Origin: Comamonadaceae bacterium
Lineage (GTDB): Bacteria > Pseudomonadota > Gammaproteobacteria > Burkholderiales > Burkholderiaceae_C
DNA length: 64,000 bases
Assembly (NCBI GenBank): GCA_947453965.1
Contig: CANGIQ010000006.1
Span: 62,001-126,000 of the forward strand
Direction: 5' to 3'
Under the pieces are notes generated by a model. That model did not search any database and was not told where the DNA came from. It worked only from the letters and a program-made list of their open reading frames with translations. Both the position numbers and the translations under genes were made by a program. Positions within the stretch are counted from its first letter, which is position 1. The number at the start of each line of letters is the position of its first letter. This document shows positions 42,868 to 51,126 of this stretch, piece by piece.

Positions 42868-44261
42868 AAAAGTCTTTCAAATTTCACGTTTTCATTCGCA
42901 TTTGTTTGGTCGCTTTCGGCATTATTTTTGCCAACCGTATGTTCGCGCAGTATTTTTTGGTCGACCAGCTACGCGACCGAACACACCAGGAGATGGGCAT
43001 TGGCTTGATCAACTGTCACACCCACGTGGGCCATCAGGTTGATTTTTTAAGTTGCTTCAATGCCCGTGAGAAAGGCAACATCACCAACAATGTCTCAGAT
43101 TTTTATGTGCTGTGCGACAAGCCTTCGTCCGTGGGGTTGCCGGACGCAGATCAAACCTGTTCAAATTTTCAAACCCAAACAGCTTTATGGGGCAAAGAAA
43201 AGAAGGAAGTCGCCGATCCCCGCATTGATTACGCCAACGGTGTCATCGATGGCGTGCGCTGGCAAGGCGTGCGGTTCAAAGCCAATCCACAGGGGCCACA
43301 AATTTGGCTGAAGGACGATCACATCGGCGATTTGACGTTGCAAATGTGGGCGCTGCGTGACCGTAACTTGATTTATGTCTTGCCTACCATCATCACCTTG
43401 CTGGCGGCCTTGATGTTCTACATCATCTACATCGCTTTGCGTCCTATTGCCATGCTGGAGCGCACGTTGGCGCAGTTGACTGCGCGTAATTTGGATCAAT
43501 CCACCCAGCTGGTGGCGCCTTTCAAAGAGTTTGAAAACGTCACGCAGGTGTTTGAAGACTTGCGTGTGCGGTTGAGCCAAAGCTTTACCAAAGCACGTCG
43601 CTTTGCTTCCGACGCCTCGCACGAACTGCGCACGCCGTTGACGATTTTGAGAGGCAATGCAGAGCAACTCATGGCTGATCTGCCAGTTGGTTCAGACGCC
43701 CAAGTGCGAATGCGTTCGATGAGTGATGAAATTGAACGTTTGATCGAAATCACTGAAAAATTATTGTTGCTCTCGCGTGCAGACGCCAACAGCATCGTCG
43801 AAGAGCTCAGCGATGTCCATGTCAGCCGTTTGCTAGAAGAGCTCATCAAAGACGCCTTGTCATTTCATTCCAAACTCAAAATTACCGGGGATATTCAACC
43901 GGGCATTGTGTGGCGCTGCGACAAAACCTTGGTGAATCAAATGATTCACAACCTCTATGTCAATGCCGTCAACTACAACTTGCCCAATGGCTGGATTCAC
44001 ATGGTGCTCAAACGCGTTGAAGGTGGGTTTGAATTGACGATAGAAAACCCCACGCCTGAAGCCCCCAGCGACTTGGCGGAACGCGCGTTTGATCGCTTCT
44101 ACCGGGGCGATGCATCCCATACCCGCCGGGTCGATGGCTTGGGCTTGGGGTTGAGCATTTGCCTAGAAATTGCCAAACTACATCACAGCACACTGAGCCT
44201 GGTGGTGACACCGCAACACACGGTGTTGGCCAAGCTTAAGGCCCCCTTTGAGCGCTTGTAA
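42864..44261 (+). CDS. Two-component sensor histidine kinase
   Basis: A 465-aa membrane sensor: helix 1 at about 10-28, a periplasmic domain of about 135 residues, helix 2 at about 171-193, a HAMP-like region, the dimerisation/phosphoacceptor motif SDASHELRTPLTIL with H253, and an ATPase domain with the N-box (NLYVNAVNYN) and GLGLGLSIC. The periplasmic domain has spaced Cys and His residues (INCHTHVGHQ, LSCF, VLCDKP, TCSNF) that might bind a metal or sense redox state. The ligand is unknown. Confidence 0.95.
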   Translation: MKKSFKFHVFIRICLVAFGIIFANRMFAQYFLVDQLRDRTHQEMGIGLINCHTHVGHQVDFLSCFNAREKGNITNNVSDFYVLCDKPSSVGLPDADQTCSNFQTQTALWGKEKKEVADPRIDYANGVIDGVRWQGVRFKANPQGPQIWLKDDHIGDLTLQMWALRDRNLIYVLPTIITLLAALMFYIIYIALRPIAMLERTLAQLTARNLDQSTQLVAPFKEFENVTQVFEDLRVRLSQSFTKARRFASDASHELRTPLTILRGNAEQLMADLPVGSDAQVRMRSMSDEIERLIEITEKLLLLSRADANSIVEELSDVHVSRLLEELIKDALSFHSKLKITGDIQPGIVWRCDKTLVNQMIHNLYVNAVNYNLPNGWIHMVLKRVEGGFELTIENPTPEAPSDLAERAFDRFYRGDASHTRRVDGLGLGLSICLEIAKLHHSTLSLVVTPQHTVLAKLKAPFERL

Positions 44262-44273
44262 GCCCTTCAAAAA

Positions 44274-44316
44274 ATGACATCTCTGTCATAGATGATGTCC
44301 ATGACGGAGATGTCAC
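44274..44316. promoter_or_regulatory. Repeated ATGACA-N4-TGTCAT sites upstream of the 728-aa gene
   Basis: A perfect repeat (arms ATGACA/TGTCAT, centre TCTC) lies at 44274-44289, and a degenerate copy (ATGACG-GAGA-TGTCAC) lies 27 bases later at 44301-44316, just before the 44350 start. The arms match those of the 42065-42082 repeat. Confidence 0.62.
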
Positions 44317-44349
44317 CCACGTCATAAAGGGCCTTGGTTACTGTGGCGT

Positions 44350-46536
44350 ATGCCCGCAGTCAGCCCGAAATTAGACCTGCTTGAAAACCTCAAAAGCGAC
44401 ATTGGAATCGCTGAAGAGGTGATTGATCAGGTCATTGAACTCACACCGCACCTGGCGTTGGCGGTGGCGCTGCTGTACATGATCGCCTCCGATGGTGAGA
44501 TTGAAGACCAAGAAAGCAGCCAGCTTCAATCGGTCTTGGGCGGTGACAAAGAGGTGCTGCGCTACGGCTTGGCTTATGTGCAATCGACCTCGATTGAACA
44601 ATTTTTGCAAGATGCCCCCGAGGTGCTGAGTCACAAGGACTGCTTGTGCATTTTGACGAATGTCTGTGACTCTTTGCTCTCGGATGGCCATGCCGATGAC
44701 GCTGAGCTGGCATTGTTCCAACGCATGGTCACCGCTTTGGGTTGGGCCGATCAGGCGTTTGATCCGTATTTCAAAACCATAGCGCTCAAAAACGACAAGA
44801 CGGTGTTGGGAGCCTACCCAGGGACCGCCGACGAAATTACAGCGCTCAGTCCGCACCATGCTTTAGCGATCGCCTTGTTGTACATGATGACGGCCGATGG
44901 CGCCATCGGTTCAGAAGAAATTGGCCAACTCGAGGCCGTGATTGGTGAATTCGAGGGACTGCAAAAGGCGGCGCTCAAATATGTGCGCAAAACCAAGGTC
45001 AAGCAGTTTTTAGATCAAGTGACCCCCTCACTGACGCCAGAGCAGCGGCTCTATATCTTGACCAATGTGTGTGATTCCATGCTGTCAGACGGCAATGTGG
45101 CCTTGTTAGAAAACAAGTTGTTCCAAACCATTTTGACGTCATTTGGTTACAACGAAACATCGTTTGAAACGTACTACCAAACGATTGAAATTAAAAACGT
45201 CAAACCATTTGATACCCGAGAGTTCAAGCCGAAGATCACTCACCATCGGCGCCGTGAAACCGATACAGAAGAGGGCATTCAGTTTGAAAAGAAACTGACG
45301 TCGACAGACAAGGGACATCAAGCGCCCGCCGATGCTTACAATGCGGCGATGGGGGTGCAAATTCAACGCACCATGCAAGACAACATTGAGCATGTGGCAG
45401 AAGACTTTGGAAGCAACGACAACATCATCCAGGTCGGGCACAACGCCACGGATGAATTGAACCTTCAAAAGCTCGCGCAAAGCTTGAGTGCGGACAACGT
45501 TCAGCAAATTGACGATGGCATCAGCGCTGCTGAAAACCGCCAAACCTTGCCGACCGATTCGGTGGACATCAACATCCAAACGTTGGCATTGACGCAGGTG
45601 ACGGTCAATCTTCAAACGATTGATGCGGATCGACCCGAAGACCAGAGCGAGGAGCTGTCTGTTGAAGTCAGGATGCAAACGCTGTATGAAGGCATTGACA
45701 GCTTGAACCAACGGTTGAATCGCTTTGAGCGCGAAAACAAAGATTTTCTAGATGCCATACGTGCGGAAATGTTGATTGATGTGCCAGGCGTTGTGGTTGA
45801 TGTTTCTCCCGAGGAGCAAGAGCTGCTCAGCATGGTGGATGACATGTTGCGTACCGATCATGTGGAACAGATCGCGCTGCCCGGTAGCAGCGATAACGTG
45901 CAACAAATACCGGTTCTTGCCGATACGGAGAATGTGCAACACATCCCAATCGCAGATGCCGGCGACAATATTCAAGACATTCCATTGACGCGCGACGTCG
46001 AGAACATTCAAACGATTGCACTGACATCGACAGAGCCCAATTACCAACGCATTCATTCAGATCGACATCTGAACGAGATCAGCTTCAAGGCCCCAATGGA
46101 GGCCGCGTTGCTGCAAACCGATCTGGCGGGTGCATCACCTATCGACTCTGTGCGTGGCGGTGATGGCGCGTATGCCGCTGCGAGGCTCTTAGAACCGGGA
46201 CAAACACAAGACAGCGCATCTGTGGTGACGCACGCTGCCATGCCACAAGCACGTCGTTTTTTGACTATGGGCCGTTATGCCCCCACGGGTTTGAATTGGT
46301 TCTATGCCCATGCCAAAGTGACGGTGGTTTTTATGTTGTGTGTGTTCGCGATGCCCATGGGCATGACCTTGCCCAGCAGTCGGATCACCTCGGGCTTTTT
46401 GATCACATTGGCTGCGCATTCGGAACATGCCAATTCTGCAAAGCAGGATGTGCCATTGGACGAGCATGTGGTGCAACAAAATATGGCAGAAGAGGTTGAG
46501 CAGACCTTTGATCAGGTCAGGCTCAAGCGCAACTAA
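44350..46536 (+). CDS. Uncharacterised protein: two TerB-like domains, 12-residue N-[IV]-Q repeats, C-terminal membrane segment
   Basis: A 728-aa protein I cannot assign to a known gene. Residues about 31-135 and 167-270 are similar to each other (LTPHLALAVALLYMIASDGEI and LSPHHALAIALLYMMTADGAI; both with ILTNVCDS.LSDG) and look like TerB-type helical domains with acidic patches. Residues 337-445 and 504-577 hold about 15 degenerate units with core N-[IV]-Q-x-[IL], mostly 12 residues apart (N516, N528, N540, N552, N564). A short coiled-coil-like stretch (445-475) separates the blocks. One hydrophobic segment is at about 656-674. No signal peptide is present. It follows the two-component genes, shares their operator motif, and overlaps hslR by 4 bases convergently. 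Confidence 0.85.
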   Translation: MPAVSPKLDLLENLKSDIGIAEEVIDQVIELTPHLALAVALLYMIASDGEIEDQESSQLQSVLGGDKEVLRYGLAYVQSTSIEQFLQDAPEVLSHKDCLCILTNVCDSLLSDGHADDAELALFQRMVTALGWADQAFDPYFKTIALKNDKTVLGAYPGTADEITALSPHHALAIALLYMMTADGAIGSEEIGQLEAVIGEFEGLQKAALKYVRKTKVKQFLDQVTPSLTPEQRLYILTNVCDSMLSDGNVALLENKLFQTILTSFGYNETSFETYYQTIEIKNVKPFDTREFKPKITHHRRRETDTEEGIQFEKKLTSTDKGHQAPADAYNAAMGVQIQRTMQDNIEHVAEDFGSNDNIIQVGHNATDELNLQKLAQSLSADNVQQIDDGISAAENRQTLPTDSVDINIQTLALTQVTVNLQTIDADRPEDQSEELSVEVRMQTLYEGIDSLNQRLNRFERENKDFLDAIRAEMLIDVPGVVVDVSPEEQELLSMVDDMLRTDHVEQIALPGSSDNVQQIPVLADTENVQHIPIADAGDNIQDIPLTRDVENIQTIALTSTEPNYQRIHSDRHLNEISFKAPMEAALLQTDLAGASPIDSVRGGDGAYAAARLLEPGQTQDSASVVTHAAMPQARRFLTMGRYAPTGLNWFYAHAKVTVVFMLCVFAMPMGMTLPSSRITSGFLITLAAHSEHANSAKQDVPLDEHVVQQNMAEEVEQTFDQVRLKRN

Positions 46537-46934
46537 TCTAGGCTGGCGCTCCAGCGGTCGTTCCAAGCACGTTCAATTAGACGGCGATCGCGTTTGGTCG
46601 GCCGACCGTCTTCAATGCTGTGAGCAGGCTCGCGTGCCAAACGGTTGTGTTCGGCCGCTTGCTGGCGGGTTTGGATGCTTTCAGAGGTTTCTTCGTACAG
46701 CAACTGCGCCACAGGGGCCGGACCGCGTGTGCCGCTCAAGCCCTTGACCACCACGGTGCGCTCGACATGGCCTTGGCGCAAACGCACCACGCTTCCAACC
46801 TTGACTTCGCGTGAAGGCTTGGCGTCTTGGCCATTGATCTGCACCCGGTTTTTGCTGACCTCGTCGCTGGCCAAACTGCGTGTTTTGTAAAAACGCGCAG
46901 CCCACAGCCATTTGTCGATTCTTAAACTGTCCAT
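46533..46934 (-). CDS. hslR: S4-domain RNA-binding protein (Hsp15 family)
   Basis: A 133-aa protein with an N-terminal S4 domain (LRIDKWLWAARFYKTRSLASDEV, then GSVVRLRQGHVERTVVVKGL) and a basic C-terminal tail (RPTKRDRRLIERA). This matches Hsp15, which recycles stalled 50S subunits carrying peptidyl-tRNA after heat stress. Its stop overlaps the convergent 728-aa gene by 4 bases. Confidence 0.92.
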   Translation of the reverse strand: MDSLRIDKWLWAARFYKTRSLASDEVSKNRVQINGQDAKPSREVKVGSVVRLRQGHVERTVVVKGLSGTRGPAPVAQLLYEETSESIQTRQQAAEHNRLAREPAHSIEDGRPTKRDRRLIERAWNDRWSASLD

Positions 46935-46991
46935 GTTGAAATTTTGTCAGACTATGCTTGAGGTGTCACCGAAACCCACACCCATACGATC

Positions 46992-47957
46992 ATGACATAC
47001 CGCCTATACCTTCTTGCATTGTTTTGCGCTGTCTGGATGTGCGCCGCCTTGGCGCAACCGTTCCCATCCAAACCCGTGCGCATCGTCATTGGCTTTCCTG
47101 CCGGGGGGCCGCTGGACCAACACGCGCGCTTGTTGTCGGACCGATTGCAGCAAGTGCTTGGCCAACCGGTGCTCATCGACTACAAATCGGGTGCGGGCGG
47201 CACCGTCGGCGCGCAAGACGTGATGAAAGCCGCCCCTGACGGTTACACCCTGATGCTCGCCAACACCGGGGTCATGGTCATCAACCCAGCCGTCTACAGC
47301 AAGCTGCCCTACGGCACCTTGAAAGATTTCGTGCCCATTGCGCGTACCGCCATGCAGCCCTTGGCCTTGCTGGTCAATCCCCAAGTGCCGGCCAACACCT
47401 TGAAAGAATTCATCGACTATGCGCGCGTCCGTCCCGGTCAAGTCAACTACGGCTCGGCAGGCAATGGCGGCATCAGCCATTTGGTGCCGGAGATGTTCAA
47501 AACATCCACGGGTTTGTTCATGGTGCACATTCCTTACCGCGGTAGTGCACCGGCTTTCACCGACTTGATGGCGGGCCAAGTGCAGTTCATGGCCGAGTCC
47601 ATTCCGCAAGCGGCGAACTATCACAAGCAAGGCAAAGTCAGGGCGTTGGCCGTGACCAGCCGCGAACGCAACCCCGCTTTGCCCGAGGTGCCCACTGTCA
47701 TCGAATCGGGCATTCGTGGCTTTGATGTGGTGGGGTTTTATGGCTTCTTGGCCCCTGCGGGCACCCCCAAAGACGTGGTGCAAAAACTCAGCGAAGCTTT
47801 CCGCCAGGTACTCAGCGCCCCCGATGTGCGTGTCCGTATGGTGAGTCAAGGCGCAGATCCTGCGTTTTTAGGCAGCGATGCGTTTGCCACGTTCTTGGCC
47901 ACTGAGATGCCGAAGTGGGCGGCTGCAGCCAAAGCCTCAGGCGCTAAGCTCGACTGA
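46992..47957 (+). CDS. Tripartite tricarboxylate receptor (Bug/TctC family)
   Basis: A 321-aa periplasmic receptor: signal peptide TYRLYLLALFCAVWMCAALA, then QPFPSKPVRIVIGFPAGGPLDQHARLL, DYKSGAGGTVGAQDV, PYGTLKDFVPIART and APAGTPKDVVQKL. It stands alone between hslR and queD with no permease genes, a third orphan Bug protein of the window. Confidence 0.95.
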   Translation: MTYRLYLLALFCAVWMCAALAQPFPSKPVRIVIGFPAGGPLDQHARLLSDRLQQVLGQPVLIDYKSGAGGTVGAQDVMKAAPDGYTLMLANTGVMVINPAVYSKLPYGTLKDFVPIARTAMQPLALLVNPQVPANTLKEFIDYARVRPGQVNYGSAGNGGISHLVPEMFKTSTGLFMVHIPYRGSAPAFTDLMAGQVQFMAESIPQAANYHKQGKVRALAVTSRERNPALPEVPTVIESGIRGFDVVGFYGFLAPAGTPKDVVQKLSEAFRQVLSAPDVRVRMVSQGADPAFLGSDAFATFLATEMPKWAAAAKASGAKLD

Positions 47958-47971
47958 CATGGCGAGGTGAA

Positions 47972-48340
47972 TCAGTTGTCCAGCTTCAAGCAGCATTTGT
48001 CGCCGCTGGCCGGACGCTCCACCGTCACACGCGAGATATGAGGCAAGCTTACTTTTAATTGTGTGTGCAAAAACAGGCACAGGTTCTCTAGCGTGGCGGG
48101 TCCAATGCCGGGCACTTCGTCCAAGAAGCGGTGGTCGAGTTGGGTGCGCACCTTCTCAATCTCTTGGCGTAAAAACGCCAAGTCCATCATCATGCCGGAC
48201 GCAGGATCGGGTGTGCCTGCGATGGTGATTTCGGCGTGGTAGGTGTGGCCGTGGATGCGCAAGCTGCCTTCGGCGTCGATTTGGCGACGCAAGGTATGGG
48301 CCGCTTCAAAGTAGAAACGCTGGCTGAGTTCAAAAGTCAT
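47972..48340 (-). CDS. queD: 6-carboxy-tetrahydropterin synthase (QueD)
   Basis: A 122-aa T-fold enzyme of queuosine synthesis that turns dihydroneopterin triphosphate into 6-carboxy-tetrahydropterin. The zinc histidines are FEAAHTL and IHGHTYHAEI, with LDHRFLDE in the middle. At the place of the catalytic cysteine (C-x-x-x-HGH in the E. coli enzyme) this protein has serine (SLRIHGH). It overlaps queE by 4 bases, which supports the assignment in spite of that change. Confidence 0.88.
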   Translation of the reverse strand: MTFELSQRFYFEAAHTLRRQIDAEGSLRIHGHTYHAEITIAGTPDPASGMMMDLAFLRQEIEKVRTQLDHRFLDEVPGIGPATLENLCLFLHTQLKVSLPHISRVTVERPASGDKCCLKLDN

Positions 48341-48972
48341 CGGATGCCAATCAACTTATGGGTCTGCAGGCTCAAGCGCCACTGGGGGTGCTGTTGGCAG
48401 TAAGCCACAGCGGCTGCGGTGTTGGCTACAGCGGCAGGGCCGTCCATGGGTTGCAGATAGAAGTTGTCAAAGTTCAAAGCACTGAATTGTCCTGGATCTG
48501 CGCCGCGCTGCGGAAACACCAGTTTGAGCTCTTGCCCGCCTGTCACCAGTTGCTTGCTGCCTGCTTTGGGGCTCACGCACAACCAATCAATGCCTGCGGG
48601 CGGTAGCACGGTGCCATTGGTTTCCACGGCAATTTTGAAATTGAAGGCGTGCAATGCGTCCACCAAGGCAGCGTCGACCTGCAGCAAAGGCTCGCCGCCG
48701 GTCAACACCACAAAGCGGTGTTGGGTGTCGTCGGCTGGCCAAAAGCGCGCAATGGCCTGGGCCAGGGCTTGGGCTGAATCGAACTTGCCGCCGCCATCAC
48801 CATCGGTACCGACAAAGTCGGTGTCGCAAAACTGGCAAATGGCCGAGCTGCGGTCTTCCTCGCGGCCGGTCCACAAATTGCAACCCGCAAAGCGGCAAAA
48901 CACCGCAGGCTGGCCCGCATTGGCACCTTCACCTTGCAAGGTGTAGAACATTTCTTTCACGCTGTACGTCAT
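48337..48972 (-). CDS. queE: 7-carboxy-7-deazaguanine synthase (QueE)
   Basis: A 211-aa radical-SAM enzyme that contracts 6-carboxy-tetrahydropterin to 7-carboxy-7-deazaguanine in queuosine synthesis. The substrate-binding start is YTLQGEGANAGQPAVF. The cluster motif is the long QueE form, C-x14-C-x2-C (from AGCNLWTG to ICQFCDTDF), followed by LTGGEPLLQ and VETNGT. First gene of the queE-queD pair. Confidence 0.95.
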   Translation of the reverse strand: MTYSVKEMFYTLQGEGANAGQPAVFCRFAGCNLWTGREEDRSSAICQFCDTDFVGTDGDGGGKFDSAQALAQAIARFWPADDTQHRFVVLTGGEPLLQVDAALVDALHAFNFKIAVETNGTVLPPAGIDWLCVSPKAGSKQLVTGGQELKLVFPQRGADPGQFSALNFDNFYLQPMDGPAAVANTAAAVAYCQQHPQWRLSLQTHKLIGIR

Positions 48973-49066
48973 GCCCTGAACTGTACCGGAGTGTCAGAGG
49001 CCATGGCTTGAACAGGGCAGGGCCAACTCCCTGGAGGGAGCGGCCGTTGACGGCGTGGTGTGGTTT

Positions 49067-50164
49067 TTACAGCGTGGGGTAGTCGGTGTAGCCGTGTTCA
49101 CCGCCGCCGTACAGCGTGGCGCGCTCCACCGTGTTGAAGGGGCCGCCCACGCGCAAGCGATCTACCAAATCGGGGTTGGCAATGAAAGGGCGGCCAAAGG
49201 CTACCAAGTCTGCGCTTTCGGCCAGCGCTTGCTGGGCCAGTTCTAAGGTGTAGCCGTTGTTGACCATCCAGGCGCCGTGGCCCCCGGCTTGTTGGTAAGC
49301 CGCCTTGAGGGCCGTGTAGTCAAACGGGCGATCAGCCAGCACGCGTTCACCGCCGGTCGACCCTTCAATCACGTGGATGTAGGCCAAGTTCATCGGGCCG
49401 AGGTGGCTCACCACGTGTTCAAACAAGGCTTGCGGATGGTCATCGTGCACATCGTTGGCCGGTGTAACGGGAGAGAGGCGAATGCCGGTGCGGTCGGCGC
49501 CAATGGCGTCGACCACCGCGCGTGTAACTTCCAGCAGAAAGCGTGCGCGGTTGGTGATGCTGCCGCCATAGTCGTCGGTGCGCTGGTTGCTGCCGGTTTT
49601 CAAGAACTGGTCAATCAAGTAACCGTTGGCCGCGTGAATTTCAACCCCGTCAAAACCGGCGTCGATGGCGTTGCGTGCGGCGTGGGCGTAGTCGCGCACG
49701 ATGCCTGGAATTTCTTCTAAGGTCAGCGCCCGTGGGGTGGAGGTTTCGACAAACCCCGCCGCGCCATCTTTGATCAACACAGTTTTGGTGTTCGCGCGAA
49801 CGGCCGATGGCGCCACTGGGGCTTCAAAGTTGGCTTGCAAGCTGGTGTGCGAGACGCGGCCCACGTGCCACAGCTGCACCACGATCTTGCCGCCCGCTTG
49901 ATGCACGGCTTGGGTGACTTTTTTCCAGCCGTCGAGTTGTTCGGTGCCGTAGAGCCCTGGCACATCGGCATAGCCTTGGCCTTGTTGGGTGATGGCGGTG
50001 GCCTCTGAAATGATCAACCCCGCGGTGGCGCGTTGTGCGTAGTAGGTTGCCATCAGCGGCGTGGGAATGGCGTTAGGCGCGCGGTTGCGCGTGAGTGGGG
50101 CCATCACCACACGGTTGTTGAGCGAGAGAGCGCCGCAGGTCACGGGGTCAAACAAAGTTGTCAT
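49067..50164 (-). CDS. Alkene reductase, Old Yellow Enzyme family (NemA-like)
   Basis: A 365-aa FMN barrel that reduces activated C=C bonds with NAD(P)H and often nitrate esters. It begins LFDPVTCGALSLNNRVVMAPLTRNR, has the QLWHVGR substrate motif, GFDGVEIHAANGYLIDQFL with the catalytic His/Asn pair region, and DYGGSITNRARFLLEV. The closest recognised relatives are NemA/OYE-like reductases. It appears to be a single-gene unit. Confidence 0.93.
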   Translation of the reverse strand: MTTLFDPVTCGALSLNNRVVMAPLTRNRAPNAIPTPLMATYYAQRATAGLIISEATAITQQGQGYADVPGLYGTEQLDGWKKVTQAVHQAGGKIVVQLWHVGRVSHTSLQANFEAPVAPSAVRANTKTVLIKDGAAGFVETSTPRALTLEEIPGIVRDYAHAARNAIDAGFDGVEIHAANGYLIDQFLKTGSNQRTDDYGGSITNRARFLLEVTRAVVDAIGADRTGIRLSPVTPANDVHDDHPQALFEHVVSHLGPMNLAYIHVIEGSTGGERVLADRPFDYTALKAAYQQAGGHGAWMVNNGYTLELAQQALAESADLVAFGRPFIANPDLVDRLRVGGPFNTVERATLYGGGEHGYTDYPTL

Positions 50165-50242
50165 GGGGGTGTCTTTCTTGTGAGCAGGTGTGATGCCTTA
50201 GAGCGTACTGCGAAATGCGACCAAGTACTGTGCCGTAGCACT

Positions 50243-51016
50243 TTAACGACTGGCCAAAATAGCCTGTGCCACTTCGTGAAAGCCGGTGCCGCGCTCTGAT
50301 GGCGTGATGTAGCGCGGCAGGTGTTGCAAGGTGGGCACAAAACGCTGGATGTTGGCAACGCCCACGCTGTTGGCGAAATGGGCAAACATCAGTTGGTCGT
50401 TGGTGGAGTCACCGACGTAGGCCCAGGCATCCCGTTCGGCGTCCAGATCACGCTCAAACAGCTCACGAACAATCCAGCGAGCCCCTTCGAGTTTGTTGTG
50501 GGTGCCAAACCAACCGTTGATGTGGATGCTGCTGACGGTGGCGTTCATCCCCGCGTTTTGCATCAGTTCGACCACCTGCGCGATGCGAGCTTCGTCGAGA
50601 TGGTGAAACTCACTGTGATCGATCGCGATGTCTGTTTCGCGGCCGTCAGAGTCATGCGAGGCCTGGGCGCCCGGCACAGTGCGCAACACCTGTTGCATCA
50701 CCGCTTGCATGCGACTGCGGTTGTGTTTCCGTGTGCTGGCGTCTTGCAGATAGAGTTTGCGCTGGCCTAACAATGCCACCGCACCGTTTTCAGCCACGAT
50801 GGCATCAACAGGCCAACTTTGCGCAAAAGGTTCACTCCAACCCACCGGGCGGCCCGTGATGGCAATCACCGCATAGCCGGACGATTTGAGGTCCTGTAGC
50901 GCCTGCAAGGCGTCGGATGAAATCTGGCCATCGCAGGTCAAGGTGTCGTCAATGTCGGTCAATACCCCTCGAATGCGCTGGCGTTGAGCGATCGGCCAAT
51001 GAGAAAGTGTGAGCAT
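50243..51016 (-). CDS. HAD-IIB family hydrolase (sugar-phosphatase-like)
   Basis: A 257-aa phosphatase. It has the nucleophile motif DIDDT at 21-25, motif II ITGRPVGW, the cap domain, and the metal motif YVGDSTNDQLMF near residue 205. This Cof/SPP-type layout acts on sugar or polyol phosphates. It is divergent from the ugp operon across 110 bp, so a role with glycerol phosphate or a derived osmolyte is possible but not shown. Confidence 0.87.
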   Translation of the reverse strand: MLTLSHWPIAQRQRIRGVLTDIDDTLTCDGQISSDALQALQDLKSSGYAVIAITGRPVGWSEPFAQSWPVDAIVAENGAVALLGQRKLYLQDASTRKHNRSRMQAVMQQVLRTVPGAQASHDSDGRETDIAIDHSEFHHLDEARIAQVVELMQNAGMNATVSSIHINGWFGTHNKLEGARWIVRELFERDLDAERDAWAYVGDSTNDQLMFAHFANSVGVANIQRFVPTLQHLPRYITPSERGTGFHEVAQAILASR

Positions 51017-51126
51017 GGTGAGATTGTCGACTAAGGTATTTACTCAGCTTGGCCAGTGGTGATGCAGGTCAAAATAATGACATATGGCTTTGCCACAATT
51101 TTGGTTTTTGATTCAAGGAGTTTTGA

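Noticed and set aside
49025-49046. CTCCCTGGAGGGAG hairpin after the queE start region
   Set aside because: Short stem with almost no loop and no T tract, between the queE start and the ene-reductase stop; not supported as a terminator.
51017-51126. Pho box upstream of ugpB
   Set aside because: ugp genes are phosphate-regulated in E. coli, but I found no convincing pair of CTGTCAT-type direct repeats with 11-bp spacing here.
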